Assembly: GCF_030506365.1 (NCBI RefSeq)
Contig: NZ_CP073092.1
Location: 682,001 to 746,000 of the forward strand
Direction: 5' to 3'
Length of the DNA: 64,000 nucleotides
Source: Corynebacterium tuberculostearicum
Lineage (GTDB): Bacteria; Actinomycetota; Actinomycetes; Mycobacteriales; Mycobacteriaceae
The notes beneath the pieces were generated by a model. That model ran no database searches. It was not told the origin of the DNA and saw only the letters and a list, made by a program, of their open reading frames with translations. A program made the translations under genes and the position numbers. Below are positions 56,746-64,000 of the stretch, piece by piece. Numbering within the stretch: the first letter of the stretch is position 1; every line of letters starts with the position of its first letter.

Positions 56746-58121
56746 GCGCCCAGTCCAGCACCCAACCGCAGTATCAACGCGTCCACCGCCTCACCCCGCT
56801 GCTGCGCCTGTGGTCAGTGATCCTGGCGCTTATCGCGGCCTTCGCCCTCAACGTCAACCTGGAGGCCCTGCGCGATATCTTCGCCTTCCTCACTGGCGAA
56901 CACCGCGGCGAGGCCCTGCGCGATACTGCCTTAGCTTTCGCCGCGTTCGTTGCGGTCTGCGCGGTCGTGTGGCTCGCCTCCGGCCTGTGGTGGCGCCGCA
57001 TGGGCTACCAGCTCGGCGGGGACGAGCTCTCCCTGCGCCGCGGACTCTTTTCCACCCAACTGCGCACCGCGCGCTATGACCGCACCCAGGCCGTCGACGT
57101 CGTCGAGCCCGTCATCGCTCGCCTTTTCCGGTTGGCGGCCGTACGTGTGGAAACAGCCGGCGGCCAGTCATCCGTCATCGAAATCGCGTACCTCAAAAAG
57201 GCCGACGCCGAAGCCCTGCGCGAGGACATCCTCGCCCGCGTCCACAGCGCTCCCACACCGGCCGCCACCGCCGCGGACACCGACATCGACATCGACGCAA
57301 CCGCCGCCGACGCGACCAGCGCCCACACACCCGCCCCGCCGGCCGAAGAACCAGCCCTCGTGCCCGAAATCCCGATCGCGCGCTCCCTTATGGCGGCCGC
57401 GCTGCGCACCTCCACGCTTTTCCTCGTCGGCTTCCTCATCGTCGTCGTGGTCACCCGGCTGCCGCTGTCGACCGCGCTGCCCATCCTCGTCGGCGCGATC
57501 CCCAACGCCTGGAACGTGCTCGATTCCTCCTGGCGCTACACCGCCCGTACCGACGGCGAGGTACTCAACATCACCTACGGCCTGGCCGATCGTCGCCGCC
57601 AAAGCATCCGCCTCGACCGCATCCACGCCGTGCAAATTACCCAGCCGTTCCTGTGGCGGCCGCTGGGCTGGTACGAGGTGAGGGTTTCGGTGGCGGGATA
57701 TGGGGCGTCGGCAAGCGGCAAGGCTTCTGGCTCCACCCGCATCCTGCCGGTGGGCACCCTCGCCCAAGCCCGGCAATTCCTCCCGGCCGACGCCGCCCCC
57801 ACCTACGCCTCGCCGGCCCGCGCCAAATGGGTCTCCCCGCTGGATTACCGCCAGCAAACCGTCGCGCTCACCGGCGACTACGTCATCGTGCGCAACGGCC
57901 GGCTCAACCGCCGCGTCAAGGCCATCCACACCTCCCATATCCAGGAGCTAACCTACCGCCGCGGGCCGATTTCCCAGGCGCTCGGCCTGGCCACCGTCGA
58001 CCTCGACCTAGTCCAAGGGCCCGTGCGCATGGCCGCGCGCAACCTCACGCTTGCCGACGCCACCGCACTCCTTGCCCGCCTACGCTCCCGCCAGCTGCCA
58101 GGACTTAAACCGCCCCGTTAA
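56742..58121 (+). CDS. Bacterial PH domain membrane protein (YdbT-like)
   Basis: 459 residues. Several bPH2 domains (LRRGLFSTQLRTARYDRTQA; VLNITYGLADRRRQSIRLDR; a third near the C-terminus) separated by membrane segments (about 25-42, 60-82, 222-262). An Ala/Asp/Pro-rich insert lies at 165-205 (TDIDIDATAADATSAH). Overlaps the YdbS-like gene by 4 bases; its 3' end overlaps the convergent trmL by 17 bases. Confidence 0.87.
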   Translation: MSAQSSTQPQYQRVHRLTPLLRLWSVILALIAAFALNVNLEALRDIFAFLTGEHRGEALRDTALAFAAFVAVCAVVWLASGLWWRRMGYQLGGDELSLRRGLFSTQLRTARYDRTQAVDVVEPVIARLFRLAAVRVETAGGQSSVIEIAYLKKADAEALREDILARVHSAPTPAATAADTDIDIDATAADATSAHTPAPPAEEPALVPEIPIARSLMAAALRTSTLFLVGFLIVVVVTRLPLSTALPILVGAIPNAWNVLDSSWRYTARTDGEVLNITYGLADRRRQSIRLDRIHAVQITQPFLWRPLGWYEVRVSVAGYGASASGKASGSTRILPVGTLAQARQFLPADAAPTYASPARAKWVSPLDYRQQTVALTGDYVIVRNGRLNRRVKAIHTSHIQELTYRRGPISQALGLATVDLDLVQGPVRMAARNLTLADATALLARLRSRQLPGLKPPR

Positions 58122-58575
58122 AGCCCAGCTGGCGCCACGCCTCGAATACGGCCGTCGACGCCGAATTCGACAGGTTCATCGAGCGCCTAGCCGGCACCAT
58201 CGGAATGCGCACGCGGTCCGTCACGCGCGGATGGTTAATATGCTCCTCCGGCAGGCCAGTCGGCTCCGTGCCGAAGAGAAGGACATCGCCCTCCTGATAT
58301 TCGATATCCGTAAACCACTTATCCGTATGCGTGGTAAACGCGAATACGCGCGCCCCCGGCAGCGCGTCCATGCAGGCCTGAAAATCCTTGTGAATCTGCA
58401 CATCGGCCAGATCGTGATAATCCAGTCCGGCGCGCTTTAAGTGCTTATCGTCGAAATTAAAGCCCAGCGGCTCAATCAGGTGCAGGCTCGCGCCCGTCAC
58501 CGCGGCCGTGCGGATGGCGTTGCCCGTATTAGTAGGAATGACCGGGTTATCAAAGACAATGTGCAGCTGGCTCAT
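58105..58575 (-). CDS. trmL: tRNA (cytidine(34)-2'-O)-methyltransferase TrmL (SPOUT)
   Basis: 156 residues, one SPOUT domain. Motifs: [28 protein letters not shown] and [20 protein letters not shown], the knotted SAM site. Methylates the wobble base 2'-OH of certain Leu tRNAs. Starts 23 bases from the divergent folD. Confidence 0.93.
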   Translation of the reverse strand: MSQLHIVFDNPVIPTNTGNAIRTAAVTGASLHLIEPLGFNFDDKHLKRAGLDYHDLADVQIHKDFQACMDALPGARVFAFTTHTDKWFTDIEYQEGDVLLFGTEPTGLPEEHINHPRVTDRVRIPMVPARRSMNLSNSASTAVFEAWRQLGFNGAV

Positions 58576-58598
58576 GCCTTCAGTCTAGGATGGTGGCT

Positions 58599-59447
58599 AT
58601 GAGCGCTACCAAACTAGATGGCACACTGTACCGCGACGAGATTTTCGCCGACCTCGCCCAGCGCGTGGCCGCACTGAAGGACAAGGGGATTACGCCCGGC
58701 CTCGCCACTGTTCTTGTGGGCGAGGACCCCGGCTCCCAGTCCTATGTGAAGATGAAGCACCGCGACTGCGAAAAGCTCGGCATCAACTCCATCCGCAAGG
58801 ACTTGCCGGCCGATATTACGCAGGAAGAACTTGAGGCCGTTATCGATGAGCTCAACGCCGATGACGCCTGCACCGGCTACATCGTCCAGCTCCCGTTGCC
58901 CAAGCACCTAGACGAAAACGCCATCCTCGAGCGCATCGACCCCGAAAAGGATGCCGACGGCCTGCACCCGGTCAACCTGGGCAAGCTCGTGCTCAACGAG
59001 GACGCGCCCCTGCCTTGTACCCCGAACGGCTGCCTGCACCTGCTGCGCCGCTTCGGCGTTGAGCTTGACGGCGCTAAGACCGTGGTCATCGGCCGCGGCG
59101 TGACCGTCGGCCGCCCCATCGGCCTGATGCTTACCCGCCGCAGCGAGAACTCCACCGTCACCCTCTGCCACACCGGCACCAAGGACCTGGCCGCCGAGAC
59201 CCGCGAGGCCGATATCGTCATCGCCGCCGCCGGCCAGCCCCACATGCTCACTGCGGACATGGTTAAGGAAGGCGCCGCGCTTCTCGACGTCGGAGTCTCC
59301 CGCGTCGACGGCAAGCTCACCGGCGACATCCACCCAGACTGCTGGGACAAGGCCGGATTCGTCTCGCCGAACCCGGGCGGCGTCGGCCCGCTGACCCGCG
59401 CCTTCTTGGTGCGCAATATCGTCGAGCGCGCGGAAAAGCTGGCGTGA
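58599..59447 (+). CDS. folD: Bifunctional methylenetetrahydrofolate dehydrogenase/cyclohydrolase
   Basis: 282 residues from ATG 58599 ([16 protein letters not shown]); ATG 58590 in the same frame is possible. Substrate region [17 protein letters not shown] with the catalytic Lys, [13 protein letters not shown], and the NADP loop [17 protein letters not shown]. Converts methylene-THF to formyl-THF for purines and fMet. The next gene overlaps its stop. Confidence 0.95.
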   Translation: MSATKLDGTLYRDEIFADLAQRVAALKDKGITPGLATVLVGEDPGSQSYVKMKHRDCEKLGINSIRKDLPADITQEELEAVIDELNADDACTGYIVQLPLPKHLDENAILERIDPEKDADGLHPVNLGKLVLNEDAPLPCTPNGCLHLLRRFGVELDGAKTVVIGRGVTVGRPIGLMLTRRSENSTVTLCHTGTKDLAAETREADIVIAAAGQPHMLTADMVKEGAALLDVGVSRVDGKLTGDIHPDCWDKAGFVSPNPGGVGPLTRAFLVRNIVERAEKLA

Positions 59448-59758
59448 ATCTAGACAACCCGCACGACGCCGGCCTTCCGCCCTCCTCGCTGCCGCCCGCC
59501 GCGCAGTGGGCGGCCATCGGCATCTTCGTGGCCGGCGTGGTGGTCTCCGGCGGCTACGCCGTCTTCGAGTACTGGCGCCGGGCCACGTTCCTCCTCGGCC
59601 TCGCCCTGCTGTGGCTCACCGTGGTTCGCCTTACCTGCGATTCCCGCCGCGTCGGCGTGCTGGCCGTGCGCTCGCGCCGCTTCGACGCCTGCTTTACCGG
59701 CCTGCTCGGCGCCACGATGGCCTTTTTGGCCTTTTCGGTGGACTCGCTCGGCAGCTAG
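59444..59758 (+). CDS. DUF3017 membrane protein
   Basis: 104 residues, three membrane segments, GTG start overlapping the folD stop (GTGA). The [20 protein letters not shown] segment fits DUF3017, which follows folD across Corynebacteriales. Function unknown. Confidence 0.85.
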   Translation: MNLDNPHDAGLPPSSLPPAAQWAAIGIFVAGVVVSGGYAVFEYWRRATFLLGLALLWLTVVRLTCDSRRVGVLAVRSRRFDACFTGLLGATMAFLAFSVDSLGS

Positions 59759-59829
59759 TTATCCACAGGTTTTTGTAGAGCCATCATCCAACTCGGCCCT
59801 AAATGGTGTAGTTCGGGCGGTTATCCACA
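59759..59829 (+). repeat. Two DnaA-box sequences upstream of HNH paralogue B
   Basis: TTATCCACA at 59759-59767 and 59821-59829, both within GTTATCCACAGG, 62 bases apart, the nearer one 54 bases before the ATG. Same sequence, same orientation towards the gene and similar placement as at 44407-44458. Confidence 0.8.
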
Positions 59830-59883
59830 GGTCACCGCCCGCCACCGCGCGCTGGGTTGCGCGGCCGGCTTAAGCTCGGGGCC

Positions 59884-60864
59884 ATGATTTCGAACTACCT
59901 GGCAGCCGTGAACTCCCCGATGGTGCTCATCGAGGAGTGTGCTGGGCTGTCGGTAGAAGAGCTCGTCGATAAGGGCTTTAGCGACCGCGAAGCCGCCGAG
60001 TTCGCCCGTCTTGCCGATACCTACTTCGGCCGCACCTCCTTTCGCGCCAAGCAGCGCACCGCCCGCCGCACTACGCTGCCGCTCGACGCGCTAAAAATCA
60101 TCGAGCACTACGCGCAGAAGATGAAAACCCAGCGCGCGGCCTGGGCGCTGCGCGAGGAACTCTGCGCCCTGCGTGTGGCTACCAGCGAGATTGAAAAGCG
60201 CGCCCGCCGCCTTGTGCGCGAGGAGCGCACCACCAAACGCTCCGAGGGCGTGCGCCTGACCCGCCGCCGCGATGACCTGTGGACGCTGACCATTACCGCC
60301 GAGTCCGAACTGGTGGCAGAGATTAATAACCATGTCTCCACCGTCGCCGATGCCCGCCGCGTCTTTTCCCAGGGTGCCGCCGCCTCCACAATCACCACCA
60401 ATGTGGTGCTCACCCTCAATGAGATGGTCAAGGTCATCCACGGCGAGGACGTCACCCTGCAGCTGACCAATGGCGCACAGATTTCTGGCGCGGACCTTGC
60501 CCGCCGCGCGCTTGCCGACGTCGGCCTTATCACCCTCATCCACCCTGTCACCGGCCCCGTAAACCTCTATCAATCGCGGCGCCGAGCTACATGGAAGCAA
60601 CGCCAGATGGCGATGGCGGAAAACCCTGTGTGCCCGTGGCCCGATTGCCATACGCCGGCGGATGAATGCCAAGTCCACCACCTCACCCCGTGGTTGCTCG
60701 GTGGGGACACGAATCCCGAGAACCTCACCATGGCCTGCAAGTATCACAACGGGGTCAATGATGATGACCCCAATGCGCCGCCGCGCCGCGGCCGGCTCGA
60801 GCGCCGCCCCGGCGAAGGTATCGTCTGGCGCCCGCCCTGGGCCACACCGCCCGAAGACGGCTGA
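59884..60864 (+). CDS. HNH endonuclease-motif protein, paralogue B
   Basis: 326 residues from ATG 59884. Same architecture as paralogue A: helical N-terminal domain with TYFGRTSFRAKQRTARR (compare SYFGRTKFARLQRRA), middle beta region GPVNLYQSRRRATWKQRQM, and HNH/zinc domain CPWPDCHTP, QVHHLTPWLLGG, CKYHNGVNDDDP. The C-terminus NAPPRRGRLERRPGEG is shared. N-terminal halves are diverged, C-termini nearly identical, which suggests purifying selection or gene conversion on the nuclease end. Confidence 0.85.
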   Translation: MISNYLAAVNSPMVLIEECAGLSVEELVDKGFSDREAAEFARLADTYFGRTSFRAKQRTARRTTLPLDALKIIEHYAQKMKTQRAAWALREELCALRVATSEIEKRARRLVREERTTKRSEGVRLTRRRDDLWTLTITAESELVAEINNHVSTVADARRVFSQGAAASTITTNVVLTLNEMVKVIHGEDVTLQLTNGAQISGADLARRALADVGLITLIHPVTGPVNLYQSRRRATWKQRQMAMAENPVCPWPDCHTPADECQVHHLTPWLLGGDTNPENLTMACKYHNGVNDDDPNAPPRRGRLERRPGEGIVWRPPWATPPEDG

Positions 60865-60966
60865 TCCCGTCCCGCCGCGTCAAGCCATAACCCCAGCGCA
60901 GCGTGCCGCACCGCTTATAGTTAGTGCGCGCTGCGCGGCTTCGGCGATCTCAGATGCAGCGAGCCT

Positions 60967-62085
60967 TTAAATCGAGTACTCGGTGGGATCGCCCGCCGCA
61001 GAATCGATGCCCGGGTCCGGTTGGGAAAGCGTGAGGAAATTGCGCAAGATGCGATCCATCTGGCGTGACTCGGTAAGAAAAGCGTCGTGGCCTACAGGGG
61101 AGACAATCTTCGCCATCGCCAGCAGGTTGCCGAGGTTGCGCGAGATGTGTTCCTGCTGGTGGTACGGGTACAAGATGTCCGTGTCCACGCCGACGACCAT
61201 GGTCGGTATCTCGGATGAGCCCAGCGCGCGGTTAAGGCCGCCGCGGCCGCGGCCGATATCGTGGCGGTTGAGCGCCTCGGTGAGGGTGACGTAGGAGCCG
61301 GCGTCAAAGCGATCGGCCAGCTTGATGCCCTGATAGTCCAGGTAGGAGTTGACGGCAAAGCGCTCATTGCGGCGGCGGTAGGGCCCGAGTGGGTTCTCGC
61401 CGGTCTGGACCTGGACACCGAAGCGCTCGTCGATTTCCTGCTCGCCGCGATACGTCAGGTGTGCAATGCGACGCGCGGCCACCAGCCCCTCGCGCGGGCG
61501 CTGAGCAGAGGCGTAGTAATCGCCGCCATGCCAGAAGGAATCCTGCTCAATGGCCGCGATTTGCGCCGACTGGATGCCTATCTGCCAGGCGGAAGCGCGG
61601 GCCGATACGGCAATGACGCAAGCCGCATCAACGGCCTCGGGGTGCATCAGCGTCCACTCCAGCGTGCGCGCGCCTCCCATCGAGCCGCCGATGATGGCGT
61701 GGACGTGGGTGATGCCGAGCTCGCGGAGCGCGGCACGCTCGGCCGTAACGAGGTCACGCACGGACAGCGCGGGGAAGCGCGAGCCCCAGGCACGGCCGTC
61801 GTCTGGGTGCGGGGAGGCAGGGCCGGTGGAGCCGCCGCAGCCGCCCAGTGCGTTGGTGGCGATAACGCACCACTTCGTCGTATCTAGCGCCTTGCCGGGG
61901 CCGACCAGATCGGCCCACCATTCGGCCACATTCGAATCACCGGTCAGGGCGTGTTCGACCACAATGACATTATTGCGGCCGTGGGGATCGCCGAGGAGGT
62001 GGCCGAAGCGGTGGTAGGCAATGTGGGCGTCGGCAAGCGTGGCGCCGGCTTCGGTGTGAAAGTCGCCGATGCTAACTAGCTTCAT
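60967..62085 (-). CDS. metX: Homoserine O-acetyltransferase
   Basis: 372 residues, alpha/beta-hydrolase fold. Nucleophile elbow IIGGSMGGARTLEW with catalytic Ser, ALTGDSNVAEWW near the oxyanion hole, and the C-terminal VGHDAFLTE His. Acetylates homoserine with acetyl-CoA, feeding MetY. ATG overlaps the metY stop, so metY-metX form one operon. Confidence 0.95.
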   Translation of the reverse strand: MKLVSIGDFHTEAGATLADAHIAYHRFGHLLGDPHGRNNVIVVEHALTGDSNVAEWWADLVGPGKALDTTKWCVIATNALGGCGGSTGPASPHPDDGRAWGSRFPALSVRDLVTAERAALRELGITHVHAIIGGSMGGARTLEWTLMHPEAVDAACVIAVSARASAWQIGIQSAQIAAIEQDSFWHGGDYYASAQRPREGLVAARRIAHLTYRGEQEIDERFGVQVQTGENPLGPYRRRNERFAVNSYLDYQGIKLADRFDAGSYVTLTEALNRHDIGRGRGGLNRALGSSEIPTMVVGVDTDILYPYHQQEHISRNLGNLLAMAKIVSPVGHDAFLTESRQMDRILRNFLTLSQPDPGIDSAAGDPTEYSI

Positions 62086-63398
62086 GCCAGCGCGTTAAAG
62101 CCCAGCTCGAGGTCCGCGATGATGTCGTCGATATGCTCGATGCCCACGGACAGACGGATGGTGGACTGGGTGATGCCGGCCGCGGCAAGCGCAGGCTCGT
62201 CGGACTGGGAGTGCGTGGTGGTTGCCGGGTGCACGGCCAGGGAGCGGGTATCGCCGATATTGGCGAGGTTGGAGTGGAGCTTGAGGGCGTCGATAAACGC
62301 CCAGGCTTCCTCGCGGCTGCCGTCGATGTCGAAGGAGAGCACGGAGCCGGTATAGGCGTAGCCGAGCTTTTCCTTGGTGGCCTTATACGGCGAGGAATCC
62401 AGGCCGGCGTAGTTGACCTTGGTGACCTTGGCGTGGCCTTCTAGGTACTCGGCAACGGCCTGGGCGTTGGCATTGTGCTTTTCGACGCGCAGCCCCACCG
62501 TCTCGATTCCATTCAGCGTCAGCCAGGCGTTGAAGGGGGAGATGGCGGCGCCGGTATCGCGTAGCAGGCCGGCGCGGGCCTTGAGCGCGAAGGCCGGAGC
62601 GCCGAGGTCGGCGTACTTCAGGCCGTGGTAGGCCTCATCTGGGGTGACGAAGTAGGGGAATACGGGCTCGCCGTTGCGGGTGATGGTCCAGTCGAAAGAG
62701 CCGCCGTCGATAATCGCGCCGCCGATGGCCGAGCCATTGCCGGTGTAGAACTTGGTGGTGGAGACCACGACGATGTCCGCGCCGAGGTCCAGTGGCCGGG
62801 CGAGGGCGGCGGTGGCGATGGTGTTATCTACGATGAGCGGGACCTGGTTGTTGTGGGCGACCTCGGCGATGGCCGGGATATCGAGGACATCGGCCACGGG
62901 GTTGCCGAAGGTCTCGCCGTAGAAGGCCTTGGTATTTGGCTGGACGGCGTCCTGCCAGGATTGCGGGTCATCCGGGTCTTCGACGAGGGTGACGTCGATG
63001 CCTAGGCGCTTGAGTGTGACGGTAAAGAGGGTGGAGGTGCCGCCGTAGAGGCGCGGGGAGGTCACGATGTGGTCGCCGGCCGAGGCGAGGTTCAAAATGG
63101 CCGCGGTCTCGGCGGCTTGGCCCGAAGCGAAGGCGACGGCCGCGACGCCGCCCTCGAGGGAGGCGAGTCGCTCTTCCAACGCGTCCTGGGTGGGGTTGGT
63201 CAGGCGGGTGTAAATGGGGCCGGCGTCGGAAAGATTGAAGCGGTTGGCCGCGTGCTCGGCGTCGTTAAAGACGTAGGAAGTGGTCTGGTAAATCGGCACG
63301 TTGCGGGCGTTGTGGTGCCCGTCGAGGTTTTGGCCGGCGTGTACGGAGCGGGTAGCGAAGGACCAGTTGGAATTGGAGTTATCGTATTTCGTCGTCAT
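62082..63398 (-). CDS. metY: O-acetylhomoserine sulfhydrylase
   Basis: 438 residues from ATG 63398; a longer frame to 63407 has no support. PLP-dependent Cys/Met-metabolism family: TRLTNPTQDALEERLASLEG, FASGQAAETAAIL, and the PLP Lys in VVVSTTKFYTGNGSAIGG. Makes homocysteine directly from O-acetylhomoserine and sulfide. The promoter upstream overlaps a TAGAC-type McbR-like site. Confidence 0.95.
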   Translation of the reverse strand: MTTKYDNSNSNWSFATRSVHAGQNLDGHHNARNVPIYQTTSYVFNDAEHAANRFNLSDAGPIYTRLTNPTQDALEERLASLEGGVAAVAFASGQAAETAAILNLASAGDHIVTSPRLYGGTSTLFTVTLKRLGIDVTLVEDPDDPQSWQDAVQPNTKAFYGETFGNPVADVLDIPAIAEVAHNNQVPLIVDNTIATAALARPLDLGADIVVVSTTKFYTGNGSAIGGAIIDGGSFDWTITRNGEPVFPYFVTPDEAYHGLKYADLGAPAFALKARAGLLRDTGAAISPFNAWLTLNGIETVGLRVEKHNANAQAVAEYLEGHAKVTKVNYAGLDSSPYKATKEKLGYAYTGSVLSFDIDGSREEAWAFIDALKLHSNLANIGDTRSLAVHPATTTHSQSDEPALAAAGITQSTIRLSVGIEHIDDIIADLELGFNALA

Positions 63399-63406
63399 GC
63401 TTGGCA

Positions 63407-63435
63407 AGACTAGACCAAGCGGTATGTCTTGCGAA
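63407..63435 (-). promoter_or_regulatory. metY promoter, leaderless, with McbR-like operator
   Basis: On the minus strand: TTCGCA (63435-63430), 17 bases, TAGTCT (63412-63407), then 8 bases to ATG, with no Shine-Dalgarno. TAGACCAAGCGGTATG (63411-63426 plus strand) fits TAGAC-N6-GTCTA at 8 of 10 positions and covers the spacer, as expected for repression by McbR, the sulfur regulator of corynebacteria. Confidence 0.55.
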
Positions 63436-63467
63436 CGGGTTTAGTGAAACCCGCTGGCAGGGACGAG

Positions 63468-63505
63468 AATAAAAATAGACCAAGCGGTCAGTGTGCGCTT
63501 GGTCT
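63468..63505 (-). terminator. Terminator of the small membrane protein gene
   Basis: AGACCAAGCG (63477-63486) and CGCTTGGTCT (63496-63505) form a perfect 10-bp stem, followed on the minus strand by ATTTTTATT. It isolates metY-metX from the gene upstream. Confidence 0.88.
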
Positions 63506-63520
63506 GGTGGGGTGCCTTGC

Positions 63521-63682
63521 TTAGCGGTGGCGGTCTTGTTTCTCGAGCTGATCGGCAATGCGGCGGGTGTTTGCGCGAGTTTCGTTGCTATTGCGCACGA
63601 GCTTGACCACGATGGCGATGATTCCGGCGAGGATGAGGAACGGAATGAGTATGAGTAGAAATTCAAGCGGACCGAGGGACAT
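63521..63682 (-). CDS. Small single-pass membrane protein, 53 residues
   Basis: MSLGPLEFLLILIPFLILAG, then a further hydrophobic run (IIAIVVKLV) and a charged cytoplasmic tail ending QLEKQDRHR. ATG 63682 is preceded by GAAAGGTGA and a terminator follows its stop, so it is a real small gene. Function unknown; it resembles generic small membrane proteins of corynebacteria. Confidence 0.75.
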   Translation of the reverse strand: MSLGPLEFLLILIPFLILAGIIAIVVKLVRNSNETRANTRRIADQLEKQDRHR

Positions 63683-63719
63683 TTATCACCTTTCTTTTAT
63701 GGCCTTTGAGATGACGGTA

Positions 63720-64000
63720 TCACTCGCGTAATGCGGCCGCGACCGCGGTGAGGCTCGTGCGCAGCTCGGAGTCGCTGAGGTGGCCGAAGCCGAGGACGAC
63801 GCCATCTTCGGCGTCGGCGCCACCCCAATAATCGCGCAGCGGGGTGAGCTTGATGCCGCGGGCGGCGGCGCGGGGGACCACGGCTGGGTCGCACAGCAAT
63901 ACCGCGTGAAGGCCACCGTGGATGGGGAGGAGTTGCGCACCATCGACGGTGCCAAGCGTTTCGGCTACGAGGTTGCGGCGGCGTTTGTAGGTGCGGCGCA
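63720..64000 (-). CDS. MocR/PdxR-type regulator, C-terminal aminotransferase-like end (partial)
   Basis: Only the last ~92 residues are inside the window, in a frame open to the window edge: TYKRRRNLVAETLGTVDG, IHGGLHAVLLCDPAV, GIKLTPLRDYWGG and VLGFGHLSDSELRTSLTAVA. This is the C-terminal end of a fold-type-I PLP aminotransferase domain as in GntR/MocR regulators. The N-terminal DNA-binding part would lie beyond the window. A plain aminotransferase cannot be excluded. Confidence 0.7.
   Translation of the reverse strand, partial: RRTYKRRRNLVAETLGTVDGAQLLPIHGGLHAVLLCDPAVVPRAAARGIKLTPLRDYWGGADAEDGVVLGFGHLSDSELRTSLTAVAAALRE

Overview
The window is chromosomal DNA of a Corynebacterium. Gene order matches the mycobacterial/corynebacterial ESX-4, rplM-rpsI, glmM, glmS, alr, tsa, groES-groEL1, whiB, sigD, guaB segment. 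Other actinobacterial markers are GroEL1 with a His-rich tail, RsdA, GuaB3, DUF3017 beside folD, and the ImuA'/ImuB/DnaE2 mutasome. Coding DNA is moderately GC-rich. The species cannot be fixed from the window.

Layout. 1-4.8 kb: 3' end of an ESX-4-type type VII secretion locus (EccC, an Rv3446c-like protein, two WXG100 proteins). 5.2-8.3 kb: rplM-rpsI, a HicAB-like toxin-antitoxin pair whose toxin is frameshifted, and glmM. 8.3-10.7 kb: an unfamiliar three-gene cluster coding a WXG100-sized protein, a Cys/Pro/Glu-rich 587-residue protein and a small helical protein. Its promoter is a near copy of the one upstream of the WXG100 pair. 10.7-16.6 kb: an alpha/beta hydrolase lacking its nucleophile Ser, an FAD/Fe-S oxidase interrupted by one amber codon, and glmS. 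16.6-19.7 kb: an accessory patch with a SHOCT protein, an ISL3 remnant, an IS256-family element and an HTH transposase remnant, followed by a lower-GC ABC-F gene with a leader peptide.

21.3-38.4 kb: alr-tsaE, an AspT-like transporter, tsaB-rimI-tsaD, a secreted phosphoesterase, a two-component system (kinase frameshifted) divergent from an ABC exporter, CIRCE-groES-groEL1, a decayed uvrA paralogue, whiB, sigD-rsdA and DUF5319. 38.4-43.3 kb: guaB, guaB3 and guaA. 43.3-54.6 kb: an HNH gene, imuA'-imuB, a lipoprotein, a sucrase/ferredoxin-like protein, metQ-metN-metI and dnaE2. 54.6-64 kb: two regulator/membrane-protein modules, bacterial PH proteins, trmL, folD-DUF3017, a second HNH paralogue, metY-metX and the end of a MocR-like regulator.

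Themes. Cell-wall precursor supply (glmM, glmS, alr), t6A tRNA modification (tsaB/D/E), GMP synthesis (guaB/guaA) and methionine uptake and synthesis (metNIQ, metX/metY) are all represented. SOS mutagenesis genes are split between two loci. Several reading frames are broken by single-base changes. No tRNA, rRNA or CRISPR array was seen.
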